From Ethanoligenens harbinense YUAN-3 (GTDB taxonomy: Bacteria; Bacillota; Clostridia; Oscillospirales; Ethanoligenentaceae), in assembly GCF_000178115.2 (NCBI RefSeq), contig NC_014828.1:2307501-2371500 (forward strand): a stretch of DNA of 64,000 nt, read 5' to 3'. The notes beneath the pieces are model-generated. The model made no database searches. It was not told where the DNA came from and worked only from the letters and a program-made list of their open reading frames with translations. A program made the position numbers and the translations under genes. Shown here piece after piece: positions 43,687-52,107 of this stretch (position 1 is its first letter; every line of letters starts with the position of its first letter).

Positions 43687-45393
43687 TCAAGCCTGGGTAG
43701 CCAGGATGTCCCGGTAGGCGGGGCATCCCGTTTGCAGCGTTTCGTGCGTGCCAAATCCCGCCACGCGGCCGTTGTCCAGCACCAGAATCACGTCGGCGTC
43801 CCGGATGGCGGCGGCGCGCTGTGACACGAGGATGGTGGTGCGGCCCGCCCGCGCCCGGCGCAGGGCACCGCGCATATGCGCGTCGGTGCCGTAGTCGAGC
43901 GCGCTGGACGCGTCATCGAGAATGAGGATGTCCGCGTCGGCCAGCACGGCGCGCGCCACCCCGATGCGCTGGCGCTGCCCGCCCGAAAGGTTGGCACCGC
44001 CGCGTTCCACCCGCGATGCATATTCCTGCGGCATCTTTTCGATAAATTCCACCGCCTGCGCGATTTCGGCGGCTGCTTTCACCTGGGTATCGGTCGCGCC
44101 CCGCCTGGCCATCCGGATGTTTTCCGCAATGGTGCCGGTGAGCAGCACCGTCCTTTGCGGCGCGATGCAGACCAGATTGCGCAGCGCATCGTCTGGCAGT
44201 TTTTGGATGGGCACGCCGCCCAGGCGGATCTCCCCGCCCGTCGTGTCATAAAACCGCGCGATCAGGCTCACCAGCGTACTCTTGCCCGACCCGGTGCCCC
44301 CGATGATGCCCACCGTCTGCCCACACAGTACGCGCAGATTGATGTCCTCCAGCGCCTTGCCCCCGCCGTAACTGAAATCCACATGTACAAGCTCCACGGC
44401 GGGCGCGTCCGCATCCGGTTCCGGCACGGGGCCTTCCGCCTGTTCCATATCGGGCTGCACGGCAAACAGCTCCGCCACCCGGCGGCCCGAAGCCGCGCAG
44501 CGCGTGAACAGGATGATGAGGTTGGAAAGCGCCACCATGGCAATAAGAATATAGGTGATGTAATTGACAAACGCGATGATTTCCCCCTTCATCAGCGTAC
44601 CCTGCCCGATCATCCGGCCGCCGAACCACAGCACGAACAAAATGGCGGCGTCCACCACCAGCGTAGTGAGCGGATTGAGCAGCGCGGAGATGCGTCCCAG
44701 CCGCAGCGCGGTGGCCGTCAGGCTGTCGTTGGAATCCGCGAAGCGGCGCTTCTCCTGCGGCACCTTGGCAAACGCCCGGATGACCCGCACACCGGCGAGG
44801 TTCTCCCGCACCACCACGGCCAGATGGTCCAGCCCTTTCTGATACGCGCGGTAGAGCGGCGTGGAATATTTGGTGAACAGATACAGAAGCAGCGCAAAGA
44901 TCGGCGTGGCGCAGATCACAATGAGCGCAAGCTGCCGGTTGAGAATGAGCGCCATCACGATGGCGCCGATGCAGATGAACGGCGCGCGCACCAGCAGGCG
45001 GATGGCCATGGCCGCGCCGGTCTGGAGGGTGGTGACATCGTTGGTCAGGCGGTTAGTGAGCGTTTCCGTGCCAAACGCATCCATCTGCCGCATACTGAGC
45101 GACGAGATATGTTTGAACAAATCGTTTCGCAGCACCGTGCCGAACCCCTGCGACGCGCGCGCGGCGAAAAACTGGCAGGTGAAGGCGCTCGCGCAGCCCA
45201 GCACCGCCATGCCCGCCATCAGCAGGCCGATATGCCACACATAGGCGCGGTCGTGCCGGGCAACGCCGTTGTTGACCATCAGGGCCATCAGCGTGGGCAG
45301 CAGCAGTTCAAAAATGGCCTCCAGCAGCTTGAACAGCGGGCCGAGGATACATTCCCTGCGGTAGGGCCTAAGGTAGCGTGCAAGTTTCCACAT
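43687..45393 (-). CDS. ABC exporter half, catalytically degenerate NBD
   Basis: 568 residues with six transmembrane helices and an ATPase domain. Walker A is GGTGSGKSTLVSLIARFYDT and the signature is canonical LSGGQ, but the Walker B residue is Asp instead of Glu (ILILDDASSALD) and the switch His is replaced by Gln (TILVSQRAAA). Together with the companion gene's LSQGQ this gives one degenerate and one consensus ATP site, the mark of heterodimeric exporters (BmrCD/TM287-288-type). The start is 118 bases from a divergent LysR gene that may regulate it. Confidence 0.93.
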   Translation of the reverse strand: MWKLARYLRPYRRECILGPLFKLLEAIFELLLPTLMALMVNNGVARHDRAYVWHIGLLMAGMAVLGCASAFTCQFFAARASQGFGTVLRNDLFKHISSLSMRQMDAFGTETLTNRLTNDVTTLQTGAAMAIRLLVRAPFICIGAIVMALILNRQLALIVICATPIFALLLYLFTKYSTPLYRAYQKGLDHLAVVVRENLAGVRVIRAFAKVPQEKRRFADSNDSLTATALRLGRISALLNPLTTLVVDAAILFVLWFGGRMIGQGTLMKGEIIAFVNYITYILIAMVALSNLIILFTRCAASGRRVAELFAVQPDMEQAEGPVPEPDADAPAVELVHVDFSYGGGKALEDINLRVLCGQTVGIIGGTGSGKSTLVSLIARFYDTTGGEIRLGGVPIQKLPDDALRNLVCIAPQRTVLLTGTIAENIRMARRGATDTQVKAAAEIAQAVEFIEKMPQEYASRVERGGANLSGGQRQRIGVARAVLADADILILDDASSALDYGTDAHMRGALRRARAGRTTILVSQRAAAIRDADVILVLDNGRVAGFGTHETLQTGCPAYRDILATQA

Positions 45394-45511
45394 GATACGG
45401 GCTCATCTCCATCATCTTGATTGGCTTCATCCAGAATACCACATTTCTTGACATACGAAAAATATGCTTTTAGAATGATACCCATATGAAAACGATATGG
45501 AGGTAAATGCA

Positions 45512-46378
45512 ATGGATCTGCGGCAGCTGCGATATTTCCTTGCCATTGCGGAAGAAGGCGGCATTTCCCCCGCAGCCAGGCGGCTGCACATGGCGCAGCC
45601 GCCCCTCAGCCAGCAGCTCAGGCAGTTGGAGGAGGAACTGGGCGTGCGGCTGGCGGAGCGCGGCAACCGCGCCATCCGGCTGACGGACGCGGGCGAGATT
45701 TTGAAAAACCGCGCGGAACAGATTTTGGCGATGGCAGATTCGGCCCGGCGTGAGATACAGGATTACAAGGCCGGGCTGACGGGCACGCTGGTGCTGGGCG
45801 CGGTGTCGTCCTCCGGCCTGCCGGACGCGCACATCAACGCGTTTCACGAGCGGTATCCGGACGTGCTGTTCGAACTGCACGAGGGCAATACGTTCCAGAT
45901 TCTGGACTATCTGAAAGGCGGGCGTATTGAGCTGGGCATCGTGCGCACACCGTTCAACAGCACCCATCTGGACTGCCGGTATGCCGAGCCGGAACCGATG
46001 ATGGCCGCGTTCGCGGGGGAAGACCCGTTTCCCGGGCGGGAGCAGGTGTCGGTCGCCGATCTGCGCGGCCGGCGGCTCATTCTCTACCGGCGGTTCGAGC
46101 AGCTGGTGCGCGAGACGTGCGGCGAGGCAGGCTTTGCGCCGCTGGTCTGCTGCACCAGCGACGACGCGCGCACCGCCATCAACTGGGCACGGGCGGGATA
46201 CGGCATCGGTATCGTGCCACACTCGGCCCTTGCGCGGGAAAGCGGCCTTTCCGGAAAGCCCATCGCGCACGGGCGTCTGCGCACGCAGATGGTGCTCATC
46301 CGCCTGAAAGGGCGCTATCTTTCCACCGCCGCCCGCCGTTTTTTCGAGCTGGCGGAACCCACGTTCAGACATCTGTAA
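45512..46378 (+). CDS. LysR-family transcriptional regulator
   Basis: 288 residues from ATG 45512 (MDLRQLRYFLAIAEEGGISP) with GGAGGT 7 bases upstream. Winged helix at residues 1-60, then an effector domain (about 90-290) with the typical LVLGAVSSSGLPDAHINAFH and GIGIVPHSALARES segments. LysR proteins often control the divergent gene; here that is the ABC exporter, which makes an exporter substrate or a linked metabolite a plausible effector. This is inference from position. Confidence 0.9.
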   Translation: MDLRQLRYFLAIAEEGGISPAARRLHMAQPPLSQQLRQLEEELGVRLAERGNRAIRLTDAGEILKNRAEQILAMADSARREIQDYKAGLTGTLVLGAVSSSGLPDAHINAFHERYPDVLFELHEGNTFQILDYLKGGRIELGIVRTPFNSTHLDCRYAEPEPMMAAFAGEDPFPGREQVSVADLRGRRLILYRRFEQLVRETCGEAGFAPLVCCTSDDARTAINWARAGYGIGIVPHSALARESGLSGKPIAHGRLRTQMVLIRLKGRYLSTAARRFFELAEPTFRHL

Positions 46379-46523
46379 AAAATGCGGGCCGAACCTGTTT
46401 CAGGCTGTGCGCCTATCGGTGCGTCTAATCCCGCCTGAACTTAAGGCCGCCCGTTCAGGCTGTATGCCTGTGATTTCGAATTGCGCTTCTTTGAGCTTGA
46501 AAGCGGGCCGTGTCCGCCCGCCG

Positions 46524-46552
46524 TTGCAATCGCATCTGGTTTGGGGTATAAT
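46524..46552 (+). promoter_or_regulatory. Sigma-A promoter of the Lrp-aminotransferase operon
   Basis: TTGCAA (46524-46529), a 17-base spacer and TATAAT (46547-46552), a near-consensus promoter, about 120 bases before the Lrp-type gene. Confidence 0.85.
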
Positions 46553-46589
46553 GGCGGGAGATTGCAAGGGTGCAAACACATCCGGGCCG

Positions 46590-46622
46590 TGCGGCTTTTT
46601 AGCGCCGCGGCTTTTTCTTTTT
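46590..46622 (+). terminator. Terminator-like hairpin in the leader of the Lrp operon
   Basis: A GC-rich hairpin (GCCG-type arms around a TTTTTA loop) immediately followed by CTTTTTCTTTTT, lying between the promoter at 46524 and the gene at 46673. It would produce a short transcript of about 60 nt, or act as an attenuator for the downstream operon. Confidence 0.6.
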
Positions 46623-46672
46623 GCGTGTAAACCGGGAATATCGACTGCCTTTTTTGTAAGGAGCAAAGCGGA

Positions 46673-47155
46673 ATGGATAAGATTTTGTCGCTGCTGGAGA
46701 AAAACGCCCGCCTTTCCAACGAGCAGATCGCGGCCATGCTGGGCCTGCCTGTAAAGGAAGTGACCGCGACCATCGCGCGGTATGAGCAGGAAGGCATCAT
46801 CAAGGGCTACCGGGCGCTGGTGGATTGGGACAAGGTGGACAAAGACCACATCACGGCGTTCATTGAGGTAAAAGTGAGCCCGCAGCGCGATTTCGGCTTT
46901 GAGCAGATGGCGGAGCGCGTGATGCAGTTCGAGGAAGTCGAAAGCGTCTACCTCATGTCCGGCGGGTTCGACCTGGCGGTCACGGTGCGGGGCCGCTCGT
47001 TCAAGGACGTGGCGCTGTTTGTGGCGGAGCGCCTTGCGCCACTGGACAACGTGCTCTCCTGCGCCACCCATTTCATGCTGCGCAAATATAAGGACAACGG
47101 CGTGCCGTTCGGTGCGGAGGAACCCGACGAAAGGGGGAAGATTTCGCTGTGTTAG
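46673..47155 (+). CDS. Lrp/AsnC-family transcriptional regulator
   Basis: 160 residues starting MDKILSLLEKNARLSNEQIA with AAGGAG upstream. N-terminal AsnC-type winged helix, then the RAM dimer/effector domain (residues about 66-140; HITAFIEVKVSPQRDFGFEQ and VYLMSGGFDLAVTVRGRSFK). It probably senses an amino acid. It overlaps the aminotransferase start by 7 bases and is preceded by a strong promoter plus leader hairpin, so it may regulate its own operon. Confidence 0.92.
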   Translation: MDKILSLLEKNARLSNEQIAAMLGLPVKEVTATIARYEQEGIIKGYRALVDWDKVDKDHITAFIEVKVSPQRDFGFEQMAERVMQFEEVESVYLMSGGFDLAVTVRGRSFKDVALFVAERLAPLDNVLSCATHFMLRKYKDNGVPFGAEEPDERGKISLC

Positions 47156-48354
47156 ATTATCGTTCCATCCTTTCCAAAAAAGCGCTGGACATCCGCCCCT
47201 CCGGCATCCGCAAGTTCTTCGATCTGGTGCAGGAGATGGACAACGTCATCTCGCTGGGCGTGGGCGAACCGGATTTCGTCACGCCGTGGCACATCCGCAG
47301 CGCGGGCGTCTACTCGCTGGAAAAAGGGCGCACCCACTATACATCCAACGACGGGCTGATGGAGCTGCGGCAGGAAATCTGCCGCTACCTCAGTCGCCGC
47401 TTCCGGTTGGAATACAGCCCCAAGCACGAGACCATCGTCACCGTGGGCGGCAGCGAAGCCATCGACCTGTGCATTCGCGCGCTGGTGGAGCCGGGCGACG
47501 AGGTCATCATCCCCGAACCAAGCTTTGTCTGCTACCATCCGCTCACGTTGATGGCGGGCGGCGTGCCGGTTCGCATCCGCACGCAGGCCAAAGACCAGTT
47601 CAAGCTCACGGCGGACGCGCTGCGCGCCGCCATCACGCCGCGCACCAAGCTGCTGGTGCTGCCGTTCCCCAACAATCCCACCGGCGCCGTGCTCGACCGC
47701 GACGATCTGGAAGCCATCGCCGCCGTACTGCGGGATACCAACATTTTTGTGCTTTCGGATGAGATCTACGGTGAACTGACCTACGGGGAAAAGCATGTTT
47801 CCATCGCGGAGCTGGACGGCATGCGCGAACGGACCGTGCTGGTGGGCGGGTTCTCCAAAGCCTACGCCATGACCGGCTGGCGGCTGGGCTATGCCTGCGG
47901 GCCGGACGAAGTGTTGGCCTGCATGCACAAGATTCATCAATTTGCCATCATGTGCGCCCCCACCGCCAGCCAGTATGCAGCGGTAGAGGCCCTGCGCAAC
48001 GGCGACGAGGACATCGCCCGCATGGTGGACGAATACGACCTGCGCCGCCGCTTTATTGTGGACGCTCTCAACCGCGCGGGCCTGCCCTGCTTCGAGCCGC
48101 GCGGGGCGTTCTACGTCTTCCCGTCCATCACAGCCTCGGGGCTTTCATCCGAGCAGTTCTGCGAGCGGCTTCTGTTCGAGAAACAGGTGGCCGTGGTGCC
48201 CGGCACCGCGTTCGGCGAGAGCGGCGAAGGCTTCGTGCGCATCTCCTACAGCTATTCCATCAAACATATCACCCAGGCGGTGGCCCGCATCGCCGACTTT
48301 ATGGAGAACATCCGGGAGGCCAACCATGGAGAGAGTGTCGCTGCTCACCTGTAA
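47149..48354 (+). CDS. PLP-dependent aminotransferase, class I/II (PatA-like)
   Basis: 401 residues, GTG start at 47149 inside the Lrp gene's end. Fold type I aminotransferase: LGVGEPDFVTPWHIRSAGVY near the N-terminus, PNNPTGAVLDRDDLEAIAAV, the PLP lysine in VGGFSKAYAMTGWRLGYACG, and the Arg of the C-terminal domain in GFVRISYSYSIKHI. Specificity is not readable by eye; branched-chain, aromatic or Ala/Asp substrates are possible. Co-transcription with an Lrp-type regulator fits amino-acid metabolism. Confidence 0.88.
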   Translation: MLDYRSILSKKALDIRPSGIRKFFDLVQEMDNVISLGVGEPDFVTPWHIRSAGVYSLEKGRTHYTSNDGLMELRQEICRYLSRRFRLEYSPKHETIVTVGGSEAIDLCIRALVEPGDEVIIPEPSFVCYHPLTLMAGGVPVRIRTQAKDQFKLTADALRAAITPRTKLLVLPFPNNPTGAVLDRDDLEAIAAVLRDTNIFVLSDEIYGELTYGEKHVSIAELDGMRERTVLVGGFSKAYAMTGWRLGYACGPDEVLACMHKIHQFAIMCAPTASQYAAVEALRNGDEDIARMVDEYDLRRRFIVDALNRAGLPCFEPRGAFYVFPSITASGLSSEQFCERLLFEKQVAVVPGTAFGESGEGFVRISYSYSIKHITQAVARIADFMENIREANHGESVAAHL

Positions 48355-49465
48355 GGACTACAACCCGTCTGCGCTCGATGCGGTCATCGAGCGCCACTTC
48401 CACGCGCTCGACCCGCACGATTTCCTCATCAAACCGGGCATGAAGGTGCTCATCAAGCCCAATCTGCTGATGCGCCGCACACCGGATGAAGCCACCACCA
48501 CCCATCCTGCATTTGTGGCCGCGCTGGTGCGCGCCGTCAAAAAGCGAGGTGGCGTCGTCACCATCGCCGACAGCCCCGGCGGCCCTTATACCCGCGCGGC
48601 GTTGCGGGGCATCTATGCCGCCACCGGCATGGCGGAGGCGGCGGAAAAAGAGGGCGCGGCGCTCAACGAGACGACCGACGCGGTGGAACGCGTGAATGAA
48701 AACGGACAGCGCTGCCGCTCGTTTCAGATCATCCGTCCCGTAGCCGAAGCGGATGTCGTCATCTCGGCCGCCAAACTCAAAACCCATGCGATGACCGGCT
48801 TTTCCGGCGCGGTGAAAAACCTGTTCGGCACCATTCCCGGCCTGATGAAGCCCGAGTTCCACTACCGGTTCCCGGACAAGAAAGACTTCGGGCACATGCT
48901 GGTGGATTTGTGCGAAACGGTGCGGCCCACCTTCGCGTTCATCGACGGCATCGTGGGCATGGAAGGCAACGGCCCGTCGGGCGGCAAACCGAAAGCGGCG
49001 GGCATCACCGGCGCGGCGCTTAACGCCCATGCGCTCGATCTGGTCATGGCGCGCATCATCGGGTTCTCCGCCGAAGAAGTGCCCACGCTGGCGGCCGCCA
49101 TCAAACGCAGCCTCTGCCCCGCCGAGATCGGCGCGCTCGAGATTGTGGGCGAACGGGCGGAAACCCTGCTCACGCTGTTTGAAAAACCGGATTCCGCTTC
49201 GCTGGATTTCATGGAAAATATCCGGGTACCTGCGTTTTTGCGCAAGCCGCTGAAAAAGCTGCTCACTCCGCGCCCCGTGATTGTGCGGAGCAAATGCATC
49301 GGCTGCGGCAAATGTGCCGAGAGCTGCCCGCGCCATGTCATCCGCATCGAGCAGAAAAAGGCGCACATCGCCTACACCGATTGCATCCGCTGCTTCTGTT
49401 GCCATGAGATGTGCCCGGTGAAAGCGATCGACATCCACACATTTGCGCTGTTTGGGAGCCGGTGA
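48326..49465 (+). CDS. DUF362 protein with two C-terminal [4Fe-4S] motifs
   Basis: 379 residues from ATG 48326 (GGGAGG just upstream), overlapping the end of the aminotransferase by 29 bases. N-terminal DUF362 domain (MKVLIKPNLLMRRTPDEATT, then VITIADSPGGPYTRAALRGI-type residues) and C-terminal ferredoxin-like clusters CIGCGKCAESCP and CIRCFCCHEMCP. The role of DUF362 proteins is not firmly known; a redox or metal role is suggested by the Fe-S motifs. Its stop overlaps the ispE start (TGATG). Confidence 0.88.
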   Translation: MERVSLLTCKDYNPSALDAVIERHFHALDPHDFLIKPGMKVLIKPNLLMRRTPDEATTTHPAFVAALVRAVKKRGGVVTIADSPGGPYTRAALRGIYAATGMAEAAEKEGAALNETTDAVERVNENGQRCRSFQIIRPVAEADVVISAAKLKTHAMTGFSGAVKNLFGTIPGLMKPEFHYRFPDKKDFGHMLVDLCETVRPTFAFIDGIVGMEGNGPSGGKPKAAGITGAALNAHALDLVMARIIGFSAEEVPTLAAAIKRSLCPAEIGALEIVGERAETLLTLFEKPDSASLDFMENIRVPAFLRKPLKKLLTPRPVIVRSKCIGCGKCAESCPRHVIRIEQKKAHIAYTDCIRCFCCHEMCPVKAIDIHTFALFGSR

Positions 49466-50340
49466 TGAAACAAATCGTCTTACAGGCCAGCGCCAAAATC
49501 AACCTGTCGCTGGATATCACCGGGCGGCGTGCGGACGGCTACCATGAGCTGGACACCGTAATGCAGTCCGTTTCGCTGGCGGATACGGTGGAACTGTCCA
49601 AAACGGCCGACGGGACCATATCCGTGCGCTGCGACGACACATCCATCCCGCAGGGCGGGGACAACATCGCCCACCGCGCCGCGCTGGCTTATTTTGACGC
49701 GGCGGGCCTGCCGGCGCAGAGCGTGTCGGTCTTCATCCGCAAGCGCATTCCCTCGCAGGCGGGACTGGGAGGCGGCAGCGCGGACGCGGCCGCCGTGCTG
49801 CACGGCTTGTGCGCGCTCTTTTCCCCCCTGCCCGAAGACGCGCTGCTGCGGGCAGGCGCATCGGCAGGGGCGGACGTACCGTTTTGCCTGACGGGCGGCA
49901 CCCTGCGCGCGCGGGGTATCGGCGAACTTCTGTCCCCCGTACCCGTGCTGCCGGCCTGCTCCATGCTGATCGTCAAACCGCCCATCGGCATGTCCACCGC
50001 CGCCGCCTACGCCGCCTATGACCACCTGCCCACAGGATGCCCGCCGCGCACCGGCGCGCTCCTTACCGCACTGGAAGACGGCAGTCTGGATGCTATCGGC
50101 GCGGCGCTGGACAATGCGTTTGCCAATGCCAGCCCGCTGCCCGCCGTGGAATCCATCCGCCGCACCCTGCGCGCCGCCGGGGCCGTCGGTGCCTGCATGA
50201 GCGGAAGCGGCACGGCCGTGTTCGGGCTGTTCGCCGATGAGCACACCGCACGCCACTGTGCCGGAACGTTTGACGGCACCGGGGTCGCCTGTTTCCTCTG
50301 CCACCCTGTCTCCACGGGGTGTATACCCGTATCTGCTTAA
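49465..50340 (+). CDS. ispE: 4-diphosphocytidyl-2-C-methyl-D-erythritol kinase
   Basis: 291 residues from ATG 49465 (MKQIVLQASAKINLSLDITG). Non-mevalonate isoprenoid pathway: phosphorylates CDP-ME. The GHMP-kinase ATP motif is IPSQAGLGGGSADAAAVLHG; the ASAKINL start and the MSGSGTAVFGLFAD C-terminal motif are conserved. Start overlaps the DUF362 stop, so translation is coupled. It ends the operon; two small-RNA units follow. Confidence 0.96.
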   Translation: MKQIVLQASAKINLSLDITGRRADGYHELDTVMQSVSLADTVELSKTADGTISVRCDDTSIPQGGDNIAHRAALAYFDAAGLPAQSVSVFIRKRIPSQAGLGGGSADAAAVLHGLCALFSPLPEDALLRAGASAGADVPFCLTGGTLRARGIGELLSPVPVLPACSMLIVKPPIGMSTAAAYAAYDHLPTGCPPRTGALLTALEDGSLDAIGAALDNAFANASPLPAVESIRRTLRAAGAVGACMSGSGTAVFGLFADEHTARHCAGTFDGTGVACFLCHPVSTGCIPVSA

Positions 50341-50353
50341 ATCGCGGTGTTTT

Positions 50354-50396
50354 TTAACAGCATGTTCACAGCATATTCATAAACCTGTTTTACTAT
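50354..50396 (+). promoter_or_regulatory. Triple direct-repeat operator and -10 box, sRNA unit 1
   Basis: Three 6-base repeats with 5-base gaps (11-base period): TTAACA (50354-50359), TTCACA (50365-50370), TTCATA (50376-50381). Nine bases later comes TACTAT (50391-50396), a -10 box; there is no separate -35 box, as at response-regulator-activated promoters. The arrangement resembles PhoP/PHO-box-type operators. The same layout is repeated at 50512-50554. Confidence 0.7.
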
Positions 50397-50402
50397 ATAA
50401 GC

Positions 50403-50479
50403 ATCTTCTTTCATCTTTTCCTCCTCTCCTTTTTCTGATCTGACTTATCTTGGGGCCCCGGTCATTCCGGGGTTTTTTT
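50403..50479 (+). ncRNA. Candidate small RNA 1, CU-rich, with CCTCCT motif
   Basis: From about 50403 (7 bases past the -10 box) to the terminator end at 50479, roughly 77 nt. Positions 50404-50435 are nearly all pyrimidine and include CCTCCT (50421-50426), the core anti-Shine-Dalgarno sequence also present at the 16S rRNA 3' end. A strong hairpin with seven T residues ends it. The layout suits an RNA that pairs with ribosome-binding sites. No coding frame is convincing. Confidence 0.6.
50456..50479 (+). terminator. Terminator of sRNA 1
   Basis: CCCCGG (50456-50461), TCATT loop, CCGGGG (50467-50472), then seven T residues (50473-50479). Confidence 0.92.
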
Positions 50480-50511
50480 ATGCCCGGATGCGGCACGGGC
50501 CGGTCTGTTTC

Positions 50512-50554
50512 TTTACACCCGATTCACAGGCCGTTCACACCTGCGCCGTATACT
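50512..50554 (+). promoter_or_regulatory. Triple direct-repeat operator and -10 box, sRNA unit 2
   Basis: Repeats TTTACA (50512-50517), TTCACA (50523-50528), TTCACA (50534-50539), again with 5-base gaps, then 9 bases to TATACT (50549-50554). Distances are identical to unit 1 (15 bases from third repeat start to -10 start), so both promoters are probably controlled by the same activator. Confidence 0.7.
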
Positions 50555-50560
50555 AAGGCC

Positions 50561-50642
50561 ATGCTTTTTCATTCTTCCTCTCCTCTTTTCTTTATAGATC
50601 ATCTGTTCTCATTTTCCCCCCGGCCTGCGCCGGGGATTTTTT
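50561..50642 (+). ncRNA. Candidate small RNA 2, CU-rich
   Basis: About 82 nt from 50561 to the terminator end at 50642. Positions 50564-50592 are mostly pyrimidine and contain TTCCTCTCCTC, able to pair with AGAGGAG-type ribosome-binding sites. A 7-base-pair GC hairpin and T run terminate it. Same length class, composition and promoter layout as candidate sRNA 1, implying a duplicated pair. Confidence 0.58.
50618..50642 (+). terminator. Terminator of sRNA 2
   Basis: CCCCGGC (50618-50624), CTGC loop, GCCGGGG (50629-50635), then A and six T residues. Confidence 0.92.
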
Positions 50643-50727
50643 CTGTCGTTTCCCCCGCTTGCAATTTGAGCAAAACACCCTTATTCTTTTATGGAAAACG
50701 GTTGATATACGATACAAAGGAGCCATG

Positions 50728-51531
50728 ATGGATAAAGCACACCAAAATGCCAATCGCTTCTCGAACTTTGCCGGTCTTTACGACCGGGTGCGCCCTGCCC
50801 TGCCACCGGACGCACGCGCCATCCTGCTGCAATATCTCGGGCACCGGCCGACGACTCTGGTGGATATCGGCTGCGGCACCGGCCTGTCCACCGCAGCTTG
50901 GGCCGACTATGCCGATGCGGTCGTAGGGGTGGAACCAAGCGCCGACATGCTCGCACGCGCGCGCGCACGCACAGCGGGGCAGCCGTCCATCCGCTTTGTG
51001 CAGGCTTATTCGGATGCCACCGGCCTGCCGGACGAGAGTGTGGACCTTGTGACCTGCTCCCAGTCTTTCCACTGGATGAACCCGGAGAAAACCATTCCGG
51101 AGATCGCGCGCATCCTCAAAACGGACGGCGTGTTCGCCGCGTTCGACTGCGACTGGCCGCCCGTCTGCAACTGGAAAGCCGAGCAGGCCTACGAGAAACT
51201 GTTTTTCTTTCTGCACCGCATGCAGGCGGAAAACCCAAAAACCCAAGGGCACTATACGCACTGGGACAAAAGCAAGCACCTTGAAAACCTGCAAAACAGC
51301 GGAACATTCCGCTATGCGCGCGAGGTGCTGTTCTCACAGACGGAAGAAACAGACGCTGAACGGTTCCTTGGTCTGGCGCTCAGCCAAGGCGATCTTCAGC
51401 ACCTGCTGGAAACCGGTGTGGAAGAGGCACGGACACTTTACACCGCTTTTGAAGAAAAGGTCCGCACCGCCATGGGGAAAAAACGTGTCGCCATCCGTTT
51501 TTGTTATCGAATGCGGCTGGCAGTCAAATAA
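50728..51531 (+). CDS. Class I SAM-dependent methyltransferase
   Basis: 267 residues from ATG 50728 with AAAGGAG upstream (an adjacent ATG at 50725 is possible). SAM-binding motif I is LVDIGCGTGLSTAAWADYAD with an acidic residue at the end of beta 2 (GVEPSADML). The FHWMN motif (CSQSFHWMNPEKTIPEIARI) is typical of the UbiE/TrmB-like small-molecule methyltransferases. The substrate is unknown. It lies just past the second sRNA terminator and before smpB. Confidence 0.85.
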   Translation: MDKAHQNANRFSNFAGLYDRVRPALPPDARAILLQYLGHRPTTLVDIGCGTGLSTAAWADYADAVVGVEPSADMLARARARTAGQPSIRFVQAYSDATGLPDESVDLVTCSQSFHWMNPEKTIPEIARILKTDGVFAAFDCDWPPVCNWKAEQAYEKLFFFLHRMQAENPKTQGHYTHWDKSKHLENLQNSGTFRYAREVLFSQTEETDAERFLGLALSQGDLQHLLETGVEEARTLYTAFEEKVRTAMGKKRVAIRFCYRMRLAVK

Positions 51532-51624
51532 CGGAAGTGGTTTCCTACTGAGAAACACTTGCAAATCCGTCCGTTTTGGTATACAATATGGGTTACCCTA
51601 CGGAACAGATGAGGCGGAGCAGGC

Positions 51625-52089
51625 ATGGCGCGAGTGGAGAAACGCAGCGTTTCCAAAAACAAAAAAGCGTGGCACGATTATTTTGTGCAGGAGGCGTTTG
51701 AAGCGGGCGTCGAGTTGTTCGGCACCGAGGTCAAATCGGTTCGGGCCGGTCGGGTCAACCTCAAGGACGCCTGGTGCGACATCGACAACGGCGAGCTGTT
51801 CGTCCGCGGCATGCACATCAGCCCTTATGAAAAGGGAAACATTTTCAACCGCGACCCCCTGCGCCGCCGGCGGCTGCTCATGCACAAACGTGAGATCATG
51901 CGTCTGTTTGGCCAGCTCAAGCAGCAGGGGCTCACACTGGTTCCGCTGGAGGTCTATTTCAAAGGGCCGCTGGTCAAGATCGAGATCGGGCTCTGCAAGG
52001 GCAAAAAACTGTATGACAAGCGCGCCGACATCGCCAAGCGCGACGCATCGCGCGAGATCGACCGCGCCATCAAAGAGCGCAACCGCTAA
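51625..52089 (+). CDS. smpB: SsrA-binding protein
   Basis: 154 residues, full length. It starts MARVEKRSVSKNKKAWHDYF; GTEVKSVRAGRVNLKDAWCD and EIGLCKGKKLYDKRADIAKR are family signatures. SmpB brings tmRNA to stalled ribosomes for trans-translation. The basic C-terminal tail (DIAKRDASREIDRAIKERNR) is the part that enters the empty mRNA channel. The ssrA gene lies 946 bases downstream, after one esterase gene; both RNA and protein partner are in one neighbourhood. Confidence 0.97.
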   Translation: MARVEKRSVSKNKKAWHDYFVQEAFEAGVELFGTEVKSVRAGRVNLKDAWCDIDNGELFVRGMHISPYEKGNIFNRDPLRRRRLLMHKREIMRLFGQLKQQGLTLVPLEVYFKGPLVKIEIGLCKGKKLYDKRADIAKRDASREIDRAIKERNR

Positions 52090-52107
52090 CCGGCAGGAGG
52101 GAACCGC

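Noticed and set aside
50450-50728. 92-codon frame overlapping the second sRNA unit
   Set aside because: It runs through both terminators, lacks a ribosome-binding site and has a CU-run-derived Ser/Phe/Leu composition.
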